A stretch of 64,000 bases of DNA, taken from assembly GCF_034009455.1 (NCBI RefSeq), contig NZ_CP125380.1, positions 3,795,501-3,859,500 of the forward strand. The letters run 5' to 3'. Shown here one piece after another: positions 27,805 to 40,872 of the stretch (positions are counted from its first letter, which is position 1; each line of letters begins with the position of its first letter). The stretch comes from Pseudomonas sp. P5_109. Its GTDB lineage: Bacteria; Pseudomonadota; Gammaproteobacteria; Pseudomonadales; Pseudomonadaceae. Under the pieces are notes generated by a model. It had not been told where the DNA came from, searched no databases, and saw nothing but the letters and a program-made list of their open reading frames with translations. The position numbers and the translations under genes are program-made.

Positions 27805-28826
27805 TGCTCAAGCTTTCACCGCTGGCGCGTCGGCGCTTCGAGCGCTTCAAGAAAAACCGTCGCGGCTGGTGGTCGCTCTGGCTGTTTATCGGCCTGTTCC
27901 TGATGACCCTGGGCGGAGAGCTGATCGCCAACGACAAACCGCTGATGGTCAGCTATCAGGGCCAGTGGTACTTCCCGGTCTTCAAGCGCCACACCGAACA
28001 GGAGTTCGGCGGACATCTGCCGTTCCAGGCCGATTACCGCAGCGATTACGTGCAGCAACTGATCAAGAAGGACGGCGGCTGGTTGCTGTTTCCGCCGATT
28101 CCGTTCAGTGACGACACGCCCAACTATGACCTGAACAAACCCGCCCCCAGTCCGCCCACCAGCGTCAATTGGCTGGGCACCGATGACCAGGCACGGGACG
28201 TTCTGGCCCGGGTGATCTTCGGGGCCCGGGTGTCGATCCTGTTTGCCTTGATGCTGACGTTTGTCAGTGCCCTGATCGGCATCGCGGCCGGGGCCCTGCA
28301 AGGCTATTACGGCGGCTGGGTGGACTTGCTCGGCCAGCGTCTGCTGGAGGTCTGGTCCGGATTGCCGGTGCTGTACCTGCTGATCATCCTGTCGGGTTTC
28401 GTCGAGCCGAATTTCTGGTGGTTGCTGGGGATCATGGCGCTGTTTTCATGGCTGGCCCTGGTGGATGTGGTGCGCGCCGAGTTCCTGCGCGGGCGCAATC
28501 TGGAATACGTCAAGGCCGCGCGGGCGCTGGGCCTGACCGACCGCAAAGTCATCGTCCGGCACATCCTGCCCAACGCCATGAACGCGACCTTGAGCTACCT
28601 GCCGTTCATCCTCACCGGGGCGATTTCCACCCTGACGGCGCTGGACTTCCTCGGCTTCGGCATGCCGGCGGGCAGTGCTTCGCTGGGTGAACTGATCGGC
28701 CAGGGCAAGCAGAACCTGCAAGCGCCGTGGCTGGGCCTGACGGCGTTTTTCACCCTGGCGCTGATTCTTTCCTTACTGGTGTTCATTGGCGAAGCGCTGC
28801 GCGACGCCTTTGATCCACGATCTTGA
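27804..28826 (+). CDS. yejE: Peptide ABC transporter permease, YejE-like
   Basis: A 340-aa permease whose start shares one base with the yejB stop. The N-terminus (SPLARRRFERFKKNRRGWWS) and long first periplasmic loop (TEQEFGGHLPFQADYRSDYV, WLLFPPIPFSDDTPNYD) are characteristic of YejE. VNWLGTDDQARDVLARVIFG, the coupling loop NLEYVKAARALGLTDRKVIV, and LTALDFLGFGMPAGSASLGE follow. It ends shortly before the ATPase start. Confidence 0.92.
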   Translation: MLKLSPLARRRFERFKKNRRGWWSLWLFIGLFLMTLGGELIANDKPLMVSYQGQWYFPVFKRHTEQEFGGHLPFQADYRSDYVQQLIKKDGGWLLFPPIPFSDDTPNYDLNKPAPSPPTSVNWLGTDDQARDVLARVIFGARVSILFALMLTFVSALIGIAAGALQGYYGGWVDLLGQRLLEVWSGLPVLYLLIILSGFVEPNFWWLLGIMALFSWLALVDVVRAEFLRGRNLEYVKAARALGLTDRKVIVRHILPNAMNATLSYLPFILTGAISTLTALDFLGFGMPAGSASLGELIGQGKQNLQAPWLGLTAFFTLALILSLLVFIGEALRDAFDPRS

Positions 28827-28839
28827 TGCGGATGTTGAT

Positions 28840-30417
<1,578 letters not shown>

Positions 30418-30440
30418 TCTGGCCGTTAGACCGCATCGCG

Positions 30441-30513
30441 GCCTTCGCGAGCAAGCCCGCTCCCACAGGGGATTGCATTTCCATGTGGGAGCGGGCTTGC
30501 TCGCGAAGAGGCC
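30441..30513. repeat. REP pair (inverted) after yejF
   Basis: GCCTTCGCGAGCAAGCCCGC continuing to TCCCACAG and its inverse TGTGGGAGCGGGCTTGCTCG flank about 15 bp. A typical Pseudomonas REP doublet in an intergenic gap. Confidence 0.85.
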
Positions 30514-30545
30514 GGCACAGGTAATAAATCATCAGGATCAAACCC

Positions 30546-31961
30546 ATGAACACCACCGAAAGCCTCAAGGACTACCAGCGCGTTCGCTTGCTGGCGATCC
30601 GCTCGTTGTTCGAGATCATCGAGCAATCGAGCGAGGGCACGGTGATTGTCGATCGCGATGCCAACATCGTCTGGATGAATGAACGCTATGCCCGGCGCTT
30701 CGGCCTGCAATCGGCAGAAGGCGCAATCGGCAAGGCCTGCGAAAGCGTGATCCCCGGCAGCCTGTTGCGTGAAGTGGTGCGCACCGGCCGACCGATTCTG
30801 CTGGATATGCAAGACACCTCCAAAGAGCCGCTGGTGGTCATGCGCCTGCCCATTCACGATGACTCCGGCGTGGTGATCGGCGCCATCGGTTTCGCCCTGT
30901 TCGACGAACTGCGCAGCCTGTCGCCGATGCTCAAGCGCTACATGAGCATGCAGGAAGAACTGGCCTCCACCCGCTCACTGCTACGAGCGCGGCAGACCAA
31001 ATACAACTTCGCCCACTTCATTGGCACCAGCGCCGCCAGCCTGGAAGTCAAACGCCGCGCCCGACGCAGTGCGAGTACCGAATCGCCGGTGCTGCTGCTC
31101 GGCGAAACCGGCACCGGCAAGGAGTTGCTGGCCCAGGCGATCCACAATGCCTCGCCCCGTGCCCACAAGGCGTTTGTCAGCATCAACAGCGCGGCGATTC
31201 CCGAATCGCTGCTGGAGGCCGAGTTCTTCGGCACCGCCCCCGGCGCGTTTACCGGAGCGGATCGCAAGGGCCGCGCCGGCAAATTGCAGATCGCCCAGGG
31301 CGGCACCTTGTTCCTCGACGAAATCGGCGACATGCCGCTGCCCCTGCAAAGCAAACTGCTGCGGGTGTTGCAGGAAAAGGAATTCGAGCCGGTGGGCTCC
31401 AATGAAGTGATCCAGAGCGATGTGCGGGTGATCGCCGCGACCTCCACGGACCTGGAAGCCGCGATCAAGCGCGGCGAATTCCGCGCTGACTTGTACTACC
31501 GGCTCAACGTGCTGCCGATCCAGGTTCCGCCTCTACGTGACCGCCTCGATGACGTGCCGGCGCTCAGTGAAGCGATTCTCGAGGAACTGCGCAGCCAGCA
31601 TGAACTGCACCACGAAGCCCTGGATCTGTTGGGGCAACACGCCTGGCCGGGGAACATCCGCGAGCTGCGCAATGTGCTGGAGCGGGCCGCGCTGCTCAGT
31701 GACGACTTGCGCCTGACGACAGCGGACATCCGCGCGGCGATTGGTACGTTCACGCCGGTGGAACGCGTGACCCCCTTGACCATCGAACCGCTTGCCCATG
31801 AAACGTTCAGTGCGGCGCGGGAGCGCTTTGACCGGCAACTGATCGAAACCACCCTTGCGCAATGCGGGGGCAAGGTAATTGAAGCAGCGGCGCGTCTGGG
31901 GCTTGGACGGTCGACGCTGTACAAGAAGATGGTGGCGCTGGGGATTGTCGAGTCTCAATAA
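30546..31961 (+). CDS. Sigma-54-dependent activator with PAS domain, HbcR-like
   Basis: A 471-aa enhancer-binding protein. An N-terminal PAS (about 20-120, IIEQSSEGTVIVDRDANIVW) senses a signal. The AAA+ domain carries GETGTGKE near 186, the sigma-54-contacting GAFTGA near 233, GTLFLDEIGD and LYYRLNVLPIQVPPLR. The C-terminal Fis-type HTH is KVIEAAARLGLGRSTLYKKM. It sits upstream of a GntP permease and 3-hydroxybutyrate dehydrogenase, the same order as PA2005-PA2004-PA2003, where PA2005 (HbcR) with RpoN activates 3-hydroxybutyrate use. A -24/-12 element before the permease fits. Confidence 0.9.
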   Translation: MNTTESLKDYQRVRLLAIRSLFEIIEQSSEGTVIVDRDANIVWMNERYARRFGLQSAEGAIGKACESVIPGSLLREVVRTGRPILLDMQDTSKEPLVVMRLPIHDDSGVVIGAIGFALFDELRSLSPMLKRYMSMQEELASTRSLLRARQTKYNFAHFIGTSAASLEVKRRARRSASTESPVLLLGETGTGKELLAQAIHNASPRAHKAFVSINSAAIPESLLEAEFFGTAPGAFTGADRKGRAGKLQIAQGGTLFLDEIGDMPLPLQSKLLRVLQEKEFEPVGSNEVIQSDVRVIAATSTDLEAAIKRGEFRADLYYRLNVLPIQVPPLRDRLDDVPALSEAILEELRSQHELHHEALDLLGQHAWPGNIRELRNVLERAALLSDDLRLTTADIRAAIGTFTPVERVTPLTIEPLAHETFSAARERFDRQLIETTLAQCGGKVIEAAARLGLGRSTLYKKMVALGIVESQ

Positions 31962-31989
31962 GGAGACATGCATCTCCATTGTTAGACAG

Positions 31990-32079
31990 ACCTTCGCGAG
32001 CAAGCCCGCTCCCACAGGAGGCCTTGCTCTCCTGACCAACTCGGTCAACTGTGGGAGCGGGCTTGCCCGCGAAGAGGCC
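31990..32079. repeat. REP pair after the activator gene
   Basis: CCTTCGCGAGCAAGCCCGCT and its inverse GAGCGGGCTTGCCCGCGAAG flank about 35 bp. The second arm has a C in place of T (TTGCCCGCG). Confidence 0.85.
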
Positions 32080-32140
32080 AGCACTGCCAAAGCAAGTCTC
32101 AAACCAGAGACAAAACCACTTGACAAGCTCTTCATCCTGA

Positions 32141-32158
32141 AAATATATCCTTATATTT
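32141..32158. promoter_or_regulatory. AT-rich palindrome, candidate activator site
   Basis: AAATATA-TCCT-TATATTT is a perfect 7-4-7 inverted repeat just upstream of the -24/-12 element. It may be an activator or IHF-related site; assignment is speculative because it is unusually close to the promoter. Confidence 0.35.
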
Positions 32159-32174
32159 CAACAACTTAATCATC

Positions 32175-32190
32175 TGGCACAAAACTCGCT
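32175..32190 (+). promoter_or_regulatory. Sigma-54 (-24/-12) promoter of the permease-dehydrogenase genes
   Basis: TGGCAC-AAAAC-TCGCT: the GG and GC dinucleotides are exactly 10 bp apart and only one base departs from TGGCAC-N5-TTGCW. It lies about 57 bp before the permease ATG and directly downstream of the sigma-54 activator gene. Confidence 0.75.
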
Positions 32191-32246
32191 ATATGCCTTT
32201 CCTACAAAGTTTCACCCAACAAAAATAACAACCCAGGAGACACACC

Positions 32247-33638
32247 ATGAGTGTGATCATTGCCTTGGCAGCCCTCGCGCTGCTGATGCTGGCTGCCTAC
32301 CGTGGCTACAGCGTTATCCTTTTTGCCCCGATTGCCGCCCTCGGCGCGGTCCTGCTCACCGACCCCTCTGCCGTCGCCCCCGCTTTCACCGGGGTGTTCA
32401 TGGAAAAAATGGTCGGCTTCATCAAGCTGTATTTCCCGGTATTCCTGCTTGGCGCGGTGTTCGGCAAGTTGATCGAACTGTCCGGTTTCTCCCGTTCCAT
32501 CGTCGCGGCGGCGATTGGCCTGCTCGGCACCCGCCAGGCAATGCTGGTGATCGTGCTGGTCTGCGCACTGCTGACCTACGGCGGCGTGTCGCTATTCGTG
32601 GTGGTGTTCGCGGTCTATCCGTTTGCCGCCGAGATGTTCCGCCAGAGCAACATCCCCAAGCGCCTGATCCCGGCGACCATTGCCCTGGGCGCGTTCTCGT
32701 TCACCATGGACGCCCTGCCCGGCACGCCACAAATCCAGAACATCATCCCCAGCACCTTCTTCAACACCACCGCCTGGGCGGCGCCGTGGCTGGGGGTGAT
32801 CGGCACGATCTTCGTGTTCTGTGCCGGCATGCTGTTTCTCCAGCGCCAGCGCAACAAGGCACAGCGCGCCGGTGAAGGTTATGGCACTGACCTGCGCAAC
32901 GAACCGGAAACCGCCGCCGATCTCAAGCTGCCCAACCCGTGGCTGGCGCTGTCGCCACTGTTGGCGGTGGGCATCATGAACCTGCTGTTCACCCATTGGA
33001 TTCCGCAGGTGTATGGCAAGACCCACAGCCTCGCGCTGCCGGGCATGGCCACGCCGGTGACCACCGAAATCGCCAAGCTCACGGCGATCTGGGCAGTACA
33101 GGCAGCCTTGCTGGTCGGCATCCTCATGGTGCTGGTGTTTGGCTTCCAGGCGATTCGCAGCAAACTCGCCGAAGGCAGCAAAAGCGCGGTCAGCGGTGCG
33201 TTGCTGGCGGCGATGAACACCGCCTCGGAATACGGTTTCGGCGCGGTGATCGCGTCCTTGCCGGGCTTTCTGGTGTTGGCCGACTGGCTCAAGAGCATTC
33301 CCAATCCACTGGTCAACGAAGCGATTACCGTGACCCTGCTGGCCGGCATCACCGGTTCTGCTTCGGGCGGCATGAGCATCGCGCTGGCGGCGATGTCCGA
33401 ACAGTTCATCAGCGCTGCGCACGCAGCGAACATTCCGCTGGAAGTGCTGCACCGGGTCGCCGCGATGGCCAGCGGCGGCATGGACACCCTGCCGCACAAC
33501 GGCGCGGTGATTACCCTGCTGGCGGTGACCGGGCTGACCCACCGCGAAGCCTATAAAGACATTTTCTGTATTACGCTGATCAAGACCCTGGCGGTTTTCG
33601 TGGTGATCGGCACTTTCTACGCCACTGGCATTGTGTGA
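32247..33638 (+). CDS. GntP-family permease, probable 3-hydroxybutyrate transporter
   Basis: A 463-aa protein with about 12 hydrophobic segments (MSVIIALAALALLMLAAYRG, IKLYFPVFLLGAVFGKLIEL, MLVIVLVCALLTYGGVSLFV). The family match is the gluconate:H+ symporter group. Context decides the substrate: it is between an HbcR-like activator and 3-hydroxybutyrate dehydrogenase, matching PA2004. TGASGGMSIAL-like and GGMDTLPHNGAVITLL segments near the C-terminus are conserved in this subgroup. AGGAGACACACC precedes the ATG. Proton-coupled uptake of (R)-3-hydroxybutyrate is inferred. Confidence 0.88.
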   Translation: MSVIIALAALALLMLAAYRGYSVILFAPIAALGAVLLTDPSAVAPAFTGVFMEKMVGFIKLYFPVFLLGAVFGKLIELSGFSRSIVAAAIGLLGTRQAMLVIVLVCALLTYGGVSLFVVVFAVYPFAAEMFRQSNIPKRLIPATIALGAFSFTMDALPGTPQIQNIIPSTFFNTTAWAAPWLGVIGTIFVFCAGMLFLQRQRNKAQRAGEGYGTDLRNEPETAADLKLPNPWLALSPLLAVGIMNLLFTHWIPQVYGKTHSLALPGMATPVTTEIAKLTAIWAVQAALLVGILMVLVFGFQAIRSKLAEGSKSAVSGALLAAMNTASEYGFGAVIASLPGFLVLADWLKSIPNPLVNEAITVTLLAGITGSASGGMSIALAAMSEQFISAAHAANIPLEVLHRVAAMASGGMDTLPHNGAVITLLAVTGLTHREAYKDIFCITLIKTLAVFVVIGTFYATGIV

Positions 33639-33645
33639 GGTATTC

Positions 33646-34419
33646 ATGACGACTCTTTCGGGCAAGACCGCACTGGTCACCGGTTCCACCAGCGGCATCG
33701 GCCTGGGGATCGCCCTCAGCCTGGCCAAGGCGGGAGCCAACCTGATCCTCAATGGCTTTGGCGATGCGTCCAAAGTCATCGCCGACGTGGAGCAGTTCGG
33801 CGGCAAGGTCGGCCATCACCCGGCCGATGTCAGCGATCCGGCGCAGATTGCCGACATGATCGCCTACGCCGAGCGCGAGTTCGGCGGCGTCGACATCCTG
33901 GTCAACAACGCCGGCATTCAACACGTGGCAGCGGTGGATGAGTTCCCGGTGGAGCGCTGGGATTCGATCATCGCGATCAACCTGTCGTCGGTGTTCCACA
34001 GCACCCGCTTGAGCCTGCCGGGCATGCGCGCCAAGGGTTGGGGCCGGGTGATCAACATTGCCTCGGTGCACGGCCTGGTGGGCTCGGTGGGCAAGTCAGC
34101 CTATGTCGCCGCCAAGCACGGGGTGATCGGCTTGACCAAAGTGGTCGCGCTGGAAACCGCGACCACCCAGGTCACCTGCAACGCGATCTGCCCGGGCTGG
34201 GTATTGACGCCACTGGTGCAAAAACAGATCGATGATCGTGCCGCCAGCGGGGTTGATCCGCAGCAGGCGCAGCATGATTTGCTCGCGGAAAAGCAACCGT
34301 CCCTGGAGTTCGTGACACCGCCGCAACTGGGTGAACTGGTGCTGTTTTTGTGCAGCGAAGCTGGCAGCCAGGTGCGTGGCGCGGCGTGGAATGTTGATGG
34401 TGGTTGGCTGGCGCAGTGA
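33646..34419 (+). CDS. 3-hydroxybutyrate dehydrogenase
   Basis: A 257-aa SDR that oxidises (R)-3-hydroxybutyrate to acetoacetate with NAD+. TGSTSGIG at residues 12-19 is the cofactor loop, NNAGIQH follows, and the catalytic Tyr153-x-x-x-Lys157 is in SAYVAAKHG. CPGWVLTPLVQKQI and the C-terminus RGAAWNVDGGWLAQ are typical of the BdhA/HbdH family. I take the ATG at 33646 (MTTLSGKTALVTG), 7 bp after the permease stop, not the frame start at 33631. Product passes to the acetoacetyl-CoA synthetase encoded next. Confidence 0.93.
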   Translation: MTTLSGKTALVTGSTSGIGLGIALSLAKAGANLILNGFGDASKVIADVEQFGGKVGHHPADVSDPAQIADMIAYAEREFGGVDILVNNAGIQHVAAVDEFPVERWDSIIAINLSSVFHSTRLSLPGMRAKGWGRVINIASVHGLVGSVGKSAYVAAKHGVIGLTKVVALETATTQVTCNAICPGWVLTPLVQKQIDDRAASGVDPQQAQHDLLAEKQPSLEFVTPPQLGELVLFLCSEAGSQVRGAAWNVDGGWLAQ

Positions 34420-34434
34420 CTGGCCGATAGACCC

Positions 34435-34567
34435 CTGTGGCGAAGGGGCTTGCCCCCGTTCGGCTGCGCAGCAGTCGTAAATTCAATACTCGCGGTATAT
34501 GAATTGAAATCGGGGCAAGTTTTTGGGGCGGCTTCGCCACCCAACGGGGGCAAGCCCCCTCGCCACA
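34435..34567. repeat. Type-II repeat, copy 1
   Basis: A ~133-bp element bounded by ctgtggcgaaggggcttgcc and ggcaagccccctcgccaca, with inner parts cggctgcgcagcagtcgtaa and ggcggcttcgccacccaac. The arms match copies at 39665 and 60335; the centre differs. Intergenic, 3' of the dehydrogenase gene. Confidence 0.8.
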
Positions 34568-34631
34568 CAAGCTCCCTCGCCACAACAGCCTGCTCCACTT
34601 CTGTAAATGTAATAAAAAGAAGAGGCAAACC

Positions 34632-36587
<1,956 letters not shown>

Positions 36588-36600
36588 AGCAGCGCAAAAC

Positions 36601-36692
36601 CTGTGGGAGCGGGCTTGCTCGCGAAGGCGGCAGGTCAGCCAGCGAAGATGTCGACTGACACGCCCTCTTCGCGAGCAAGCCCGCTCCCACAG
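36601..36692. repeat. REP pair after acetoacetyl-CoA synthetase
   Basis: CTGTGGGAGCGGGCTTGCTC and its inverse GAGCAAGCCCGCTCCCACAG flank about 40 bp. Confidence 0.85.
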
Positions 36693-36780
36693 TAACCGCT
36701 CAAGCCTTCGAATCAACCTGTGCCTTTCACCTGTGCAAGAATAGATGCCAACCAAATCGACTCAGGCCCAGGACTCCTTG

Positions 36781-39318
36781 ATGAACGCGACACCCACCGC
36801 CAGCGAAGCCCAGGCCTTGATCGCCCGAATCGACTGGGCAAGCAGCCCGCTGGGCGCGGCCAGCACTTGGCCACAGAGCCTGCGAACCGCCGTGGACATC
36901 GTGATTCACTCACCGATGCCGATGTTGCTGCTGTGGGGTCCGCAACTGACGCAGATCTACAACGACGGCTTCGCCCTGCTCGCCGGAAGCAAACATCCGC
37001 ACGCTTTCGGACAACCGACACACCTGATCTGGCCGGAGTTGAAAGACTTTACCGACCCGATCTACAGCGCCGTCTTGCAAGGCCAGGTGCGGACCTACAG
37101 CGAGCAGCGCTTTACCCTGCAACGTGAAGGCCGCGATTCCGACTTCTGGCTCGACCTGACCTACAGCCCGATCCGCGACGAAAGTGCCGAAGTGGCCGGG
37201 ATCCTGGTTACCGCCATCGAAACCAACGAGCGCCGGCGCATCGCCCTCGAACTCGAACAGCGCTCGGCGGCCAGCCTCAAGGCCCAGCGTGAAACCGAGG
37301 AGCGCCTGCAACTGGCCCTCGCCGCCACCGATGCGGTCGGCACCTGGGACTGGGACATCAGCGAGGACCGTTTCATCGCCGATGCGCATTTTGCCCAACT
37401 GCACGGCATCGACCCGGCCATGGCCAGCCAGTTGCCGATCAGCGAGTACCTGCACGGCGTACACCCCGAAGACCGCGCCCTGATCGCCCGCAGCATCAAA
37501 CACTGCATCACCCATGGCAGCGAATACGCCGAGGAATATCGCCTGCTGCAAACCGATGGCCAGATGCGCTGGGTGTTTGCCCGCGGCCGCTGCTACAAGG
37601 ACCACCACGGCCGGCCGATGCGTTTCCTCGGTGCCGCCCTGGACCTCACCGAGCGCAAACACACCGAACAGGCCCTGCGCCAGAGCCAGACCGAACTGCA
37701 ACTGATCATCAACGCCATGCCGATCCTGATCAGCTACGTCGACCGCGAAGAACGTTTTCGCCTGAACAATGCGGCGTACCTCGACTGGTACGGGCTGACA
37801 CCGCAAGAGCTTTACGGGCGAACCATTCTTGAAGTGCTTGGCGAAGAAGCCTATGCGTTGCGCGCGCCGTACATCACCGAGGCGCTGTCCGGCCGGCCCT
37901 GCTGTTTCAGCATCAGCACGCCCCATCGCGACGGCAGCATCCGTCAGGCCCTTATGAACTACCTGCCACGCCACGGTGCAGACGGTGCGGTGAACGGTTT
38001 CTACATCTTCGTGATCGACGAAACCGAACGCAAAAAGACCGAAGAAGCCCTGCGCAACCTCAACGAAACCCTTGAGGAACGGGTTGCCGCGCGCACCCGC
38101 CAATTGGCCGAGGCCAACGAGCGTTTGCAAAACGAGATGTTCGAGCGTGAGCGTGCCGAGGACGCCTTGCGCCATGCGCAGAAAATGGAGGCAGTCGGCC
38201 AGCTTACCGGCGGCATCGCCCATGACTTCAACAACATGCTCACCGGCATCATTGGCAGCCTTGACCTGATGCAACGCTACATCGCCGACGGACGCACCAA
38301 CGAGATCAGCCGATTCACCGAGGCCGCCGTGTCCTCGGCCAACCGCGCCGCCGCCCTCACCCATCGCTTGCTGGCGTTCTCCCGGCGCCAATCGCTCAAC
38401 CGCAAGCCGCTGAACCCCAACGACTTGATTCACTCGCTCGAAGACCTGTTCAGTCGCACCAAGGGCGACCACATCGCACTCAAACTGCAACTGGCCGAGA
38501 ACATCTGGCGGGTCAGCACCGACCTCAGTCAGCTGGAAAACGCCTTGCTCAACCTGGTGATCAACGCCCGGGACGCCATGCCCGATGGCGGCGAGCTGCA
38601 GATCGAAACGGCCAATGTCTATCTCGACGGCAACGACATCACGACCCTGGAACCGGTCAAGGCCGGCGACTACGTGATGATTTCGGTGAGTGACAACGGC
38701 ACCGGCATGACCCCCTCTGTGCTGGCCAAGGCATTCGATCCGTTCTTCACCACCAAGCCCATCGGCCAGGGCACCGGTCTGGGCTTGTCGATGATTTACG
38801 GATTTGCCCAGCAATCGGGGGGCCACGTCAGCTTGTTCAGCTTGCCTGGACGGGGCACCAGCGTGCGTTTGTACCTGCCGCGCCTGCATTCGACCGAGCC
38901 GGACAACGTCCTCTCACCCATCGTCGGTGAGGCACCGGCGGCGATTGCTGGCGAGACCGTGATGCTGGTCGAGGACGATGCCGCGGTGCGCATGCTGGTA
39001 ATGGACCTGCTCAAGGAGCTGGGTTACCGCGCCCATGAAGCCGAAGATGCCAAGGGCGCCCTGCCGGTGCTGGAGTCGGACCTGAGGGTGGACCTGCTGG
39101 TGACCGACGTGGGGTTGCCGGGCATGAACGGTCGACAACTGGCGGAAATCGCCCGCCAGCATCGTCCGGAATTGAAAGTACTGTTCATGACCGGTTATGC
39201 GCAAATCGCCGCCGAGCGCCAGGGTTTCCTTGAAGAAGGCATGGACATGGTGGCTAAACCGTTTTCCATCGACCTGCTGGCCAACAAGATTCGCACGATG
39301 ATCAGTCAACCGAACTGA
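36781..39318 (+). CDS. Hybrid sensor histidine kinase with PAS domains
   Basis: An 845-aa cytosolic kinase with no membrane segments. PAS/PAC-like regions lie near 15-150, 170-300 ([20 protein letters not shown]) and 310-430 ([19 protein letters not shown]). A coiled coil ([20 protein letters not shown]) leads to HisKA with His about 481 in [14 protein letters not shown]. HATPase boxes are [23 protein letters not shown] and [16 protein letters not shown]-terminal receiver has Asp near 775 in [10 protein letters not shown]. The ATG at 36781 has AGGA upstream; one at 36745 is possible. No partner regulator is adjacent. The signal is unknown. Confidence 0.9.
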   Translation: MNATPTASEAQALIARIDWASSPLGAASTWPQSLRTAVDIVIHSPMPMLLLWGPQLTQIYNDGFALLAGSKHPHAFGQPTHLIWPELKDFTDPIYSAVLQGQVRTYSEQRFTLQREGRDSDFWLDLTYSPIRDESAEVAGILVTAIETNERRRIALELEQRSAASLKAQRETEERLQLALAATDAVGTWDWDISEDRFIADAHFAQLHGIDPAMASQLPISEYLHGVHPEDRALIARSIKHCITHGSEYAEEYRLLQTDGQMRWVFARGRCYKDHHGRPMRFLGAALDLTERKHTEQALRQSQTELQLIINAMPILISYVDREERFRLNNAAYLDWYGLTPQELYGRTILEVLGEEAYALRAPYITEALSGRPCCFSISTPHRDGSIRQALMNYLPRHGADGAVNGFYIFVIDETERKKTEEALRNLNETLEERVAARTRQLAEANERLQNEMFERERAEDALRHAQKMEAVGQLTGGIAHDFNNMLTGIIGSLDLMQRYIADGRTNEISRFTEAAVSSANRAAALTHRLLAFSRRQSLNRKPLNPNDLIHSLEDLFSRTKGDHIALKLQLAENIWRVSTDLSQLENALLNLVINARDAMPDGGELQIETANVYLDGNDITTLEPVKAGDYVMISVSDNGTGMTPSVLAKAFDPFFTTKPIGQGTGLGLSMIYGFAQQSGGHVSLFSLPGRGTSVRLYLPRLHSTEPDNVLSPIVGEAPAAIAGETVMLVEDDAAVRMLVMDLLKELGYRAHEAEDAKGALPVLESDLRVDLLVTDVGLPGMNGRQLAEIARQHRPELKVLFMTGYAQIAAERQGFLEEGMDMVAKPFSIDLLANKIRTMISQPN

Positions 39319-39372
39319 GTTGAGGCATAATCGCGCGCCTCGTTGTCACTACCGTTGCAAGGTAACTGTCCC

Positions 39373-39648
39373 ATGAAAGCTCAAGCCCGCCATATCCTGG
39401 TGAAAACCTCGGAAGAAGCCGAGCAGCTCAAACAACGCATCGCCAAGGGCGAAGCGTTCGATGTGCTGGCCAAGAAGTACTCGACCTGCCCCTCGGGCAA
39501 GCGCGGTGGAGACCTCGGCGAAGTACGTCCGGGACAGATGGTCGGCGTGATCGATGCGGTGATCTTCAAGAAACCACTGCGGGTGGTGCATGGGCCGATC
39601 AAGAGCAAATTCGGTTATCACCTGGTGCAGGTGTTTTACCGGGATTGA
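39373..39648 (+). CDS. Parvulin-type peptidyl-prolyl isomerase, second copy
   Basis: A 91-aa single-domain parvulin: MKAQARHILVKTSEEAEQLK, FDVLAKKYSTCPSGKRGGDL, GEVRPGQMVGVIDAVIF and PIKSKFGYHLVQV. It is clearly related to the parvulin at 24458 but differs enough to be an old paralogue. I use ATG 39373, the start that gives the family N-terminus, over a frame start at 39343. AAGGTAACTGTCCC supplies a moderate ribosome-binding site. A type-II repeat follows the gene. Confidence 0.92.
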   Translation: MKAQARHILVKTSEEAEQLKQRIAKGEAFDVLAKKYSTCPSGKRGGDLGEVRPGQMVGVIDAVIFKKPLRVVHGPIKSKFGYHLVQVFYRD

Positions 39649-39664
39649 GGGTTTGGTCAGGCCC

Positions 39665-39799
39665 CTGTGGCGAGGGGGCTTGCCCCCGTTCGGCTGCGCA
39701 GCAGTCGTAAAATCGATGCACTCGGTATGTCAGACAAACCTGGTCGGCAGGTTTTGGGGCTGCTTCGCAGTCCAACGGGGGCAAGCCCCCTCGCCACAG
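39665..39799. repeat. Type-II repeat, copy 2
   Basis: About 135 bp, with arms ctgtggcgagggggcttgcc and ggcaagccccctcgccacag, plus cggctgcgcagcagtcgtaa and gctgcttcgcagtccaac. The centre (about 45 bp) is unlike copies 1 and 3. Between the parvulin and kinase genes. Confidence 0.8.
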
Positions 39800-39807
39800 G
39801 ATTCGCG

Positions 39808-40743
39808 TTAATCCCTTGGGATCAACGCCCCCGGCACCTGAATCACCCGGCTCGCCAACCGATGCCCGGCCTCGGCAGCTTCTTCGGGGCTGCCACCCTT
39901 GAGCCGCGAAGCCAGGTACGCCGCACTGAACGAATCCCCTGCCGCCGTGGTGTCCACCACCCGCTCGACCTTTTGCGCCGGCACTTCGAACGACTCGCCA
40001 GCACATCGAATCAGGCACGCTTGCGCGCCGCGCTTGAGCACCACTTCCGGCGTACCGATCTGCTCATACACGGCAAACACCGCCTCACAGTCGACATAAC
40101 CAAACAACGCCTGTTCGTCATCCACGGTCAGCAACGCCAGATCAACCTGCGGTAGCACACGGCGATACGCCGCCCGGGCGTCCTCGACCGATGCCCACAG
40201 CCGTGGCCGGTAGTTGTTGTCGAACACAATCCGCGCATCGCGCTGGCGGGCTTCGATCAGGGTCTCCAGCAATTTTTCCCGACCTTGCACACCGAGTACC
40301 GCCAGGGTGATGCCGCTGAAGTACAGCACATCGTAATCCGGCAGCGCCGCGAGGATCGGCGCCGCGGCTGGCGTAGTGAAGCAATCGCGTACCGCCGCTT
40401 CATTGCGCCAGTACAGAAAGCGCCGCTCACCGGCCGCGTCAGTCTGGATGCAATACAAACCCGGCAGGCGTCCGGGCAGGCGCTGGACCATGCCGAGCCC
40501 GACGTTTTCCGCGGCCCAACCCTGGCACATCGCGTCGCTGAAACTGTCATCGCCCAGGGCAGTGACGTAGTCCACGGCGCCGTCCTCGCCCAGTTCCCGG
40601 GACAGGTACACCGCCGTGTTCAAGGTGTCGCCACCGAAGCTCTGTTGCAGGCTGCCGTCGGCGCGATGCTGCAATTCGATCATGCATTCGCCGATCAGGG
40701 CGATGCGCGGGGCGTCGGGGCCGAGGGTGTTGATGGTGTTCAT
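39808..40743 (-). CDS. kdgK: 2-keto-3-deoxygluconate kinase (PfkB family)
   Basis: A 311-aa PfkB-type sugar kinase. IALIGECMIELQ starts the fold; SFGGDTLNTAVYLSRELG is the substrate loop; ERRFLYWRNEAAVRD matches KDG kinases, and DTTAAGDSFSAAYLA carries the catalytic Asp270. It phosphorylates KDG to KDPG. ATG 40743 is used; the in-frame extension to 40821 runs through a REP repeat and is not real. Same strand as the deaminase, IclR, RidA and transporter genes upstream, which fits a route making KDG from an amino sugar acid. Confidence 0.92.
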   Translation of the reverse strand: MNTINTLGPDAPRIALIGECMIELQHRADGSLQQSFGGDTLNTAVYLSRELGEDGAVDYVTALGDDSFSDAMCQGWAAENVGLGMVQRLPGRLPGLYCIQTDAAGERRFLYWRNEAAVRDCFTTPAAAPILAALPDYDVLYFSGITLAVLGVQGREKLLETLIEARQRDARIVFDNNYRPRLWASVEDARAAYRRVLPQVDLALLTVDDEQALFGYVDCEAVFAVYEQIGTPEVVLKRGAQACLIRCAGESFEVPAQKVERVVDTTAAGDSFSAAYLASRLKGGSPEEAAEAGHRLASRVIQVPGALIPRD

Positions 40744-40770
40744 ACGCGGATTTCTCTTTTTGTCTGGTAG

Positions 40771-40855
40771 GGCCTCTTCGCGAGCAAGCCCGCTCCCACA
40801 TTGGATCTTCGGTGTACACAAAACCCTGTGGGAGCGGGCTTGCTCGCGAAGGGAG
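40771..40855. repeat. REP pair between kdgK and the deaminase gene
   Basis: TCTTCGCGAGCAAGCCCGCT and inverse GAGCGGGCTTGCTCGCGAAG flank about 30 bp. Confidence 0.85.
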
Positions 40856-40872
40856 CGCCTCGGTCTGAAGTC

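Noticed and set aside
36745..36780. Earlier ATG for the hybrid sensor kinase
   Set aside because: Possible, but the ribosome-binding site is better for 36781 and the extra 12 residues show no conserved feature.
40744..40821. N-terminal extension of KDG kinase
   Set aside because: The extra residues come from a REP repeat; the ATG at 40743 gives the normal family start.
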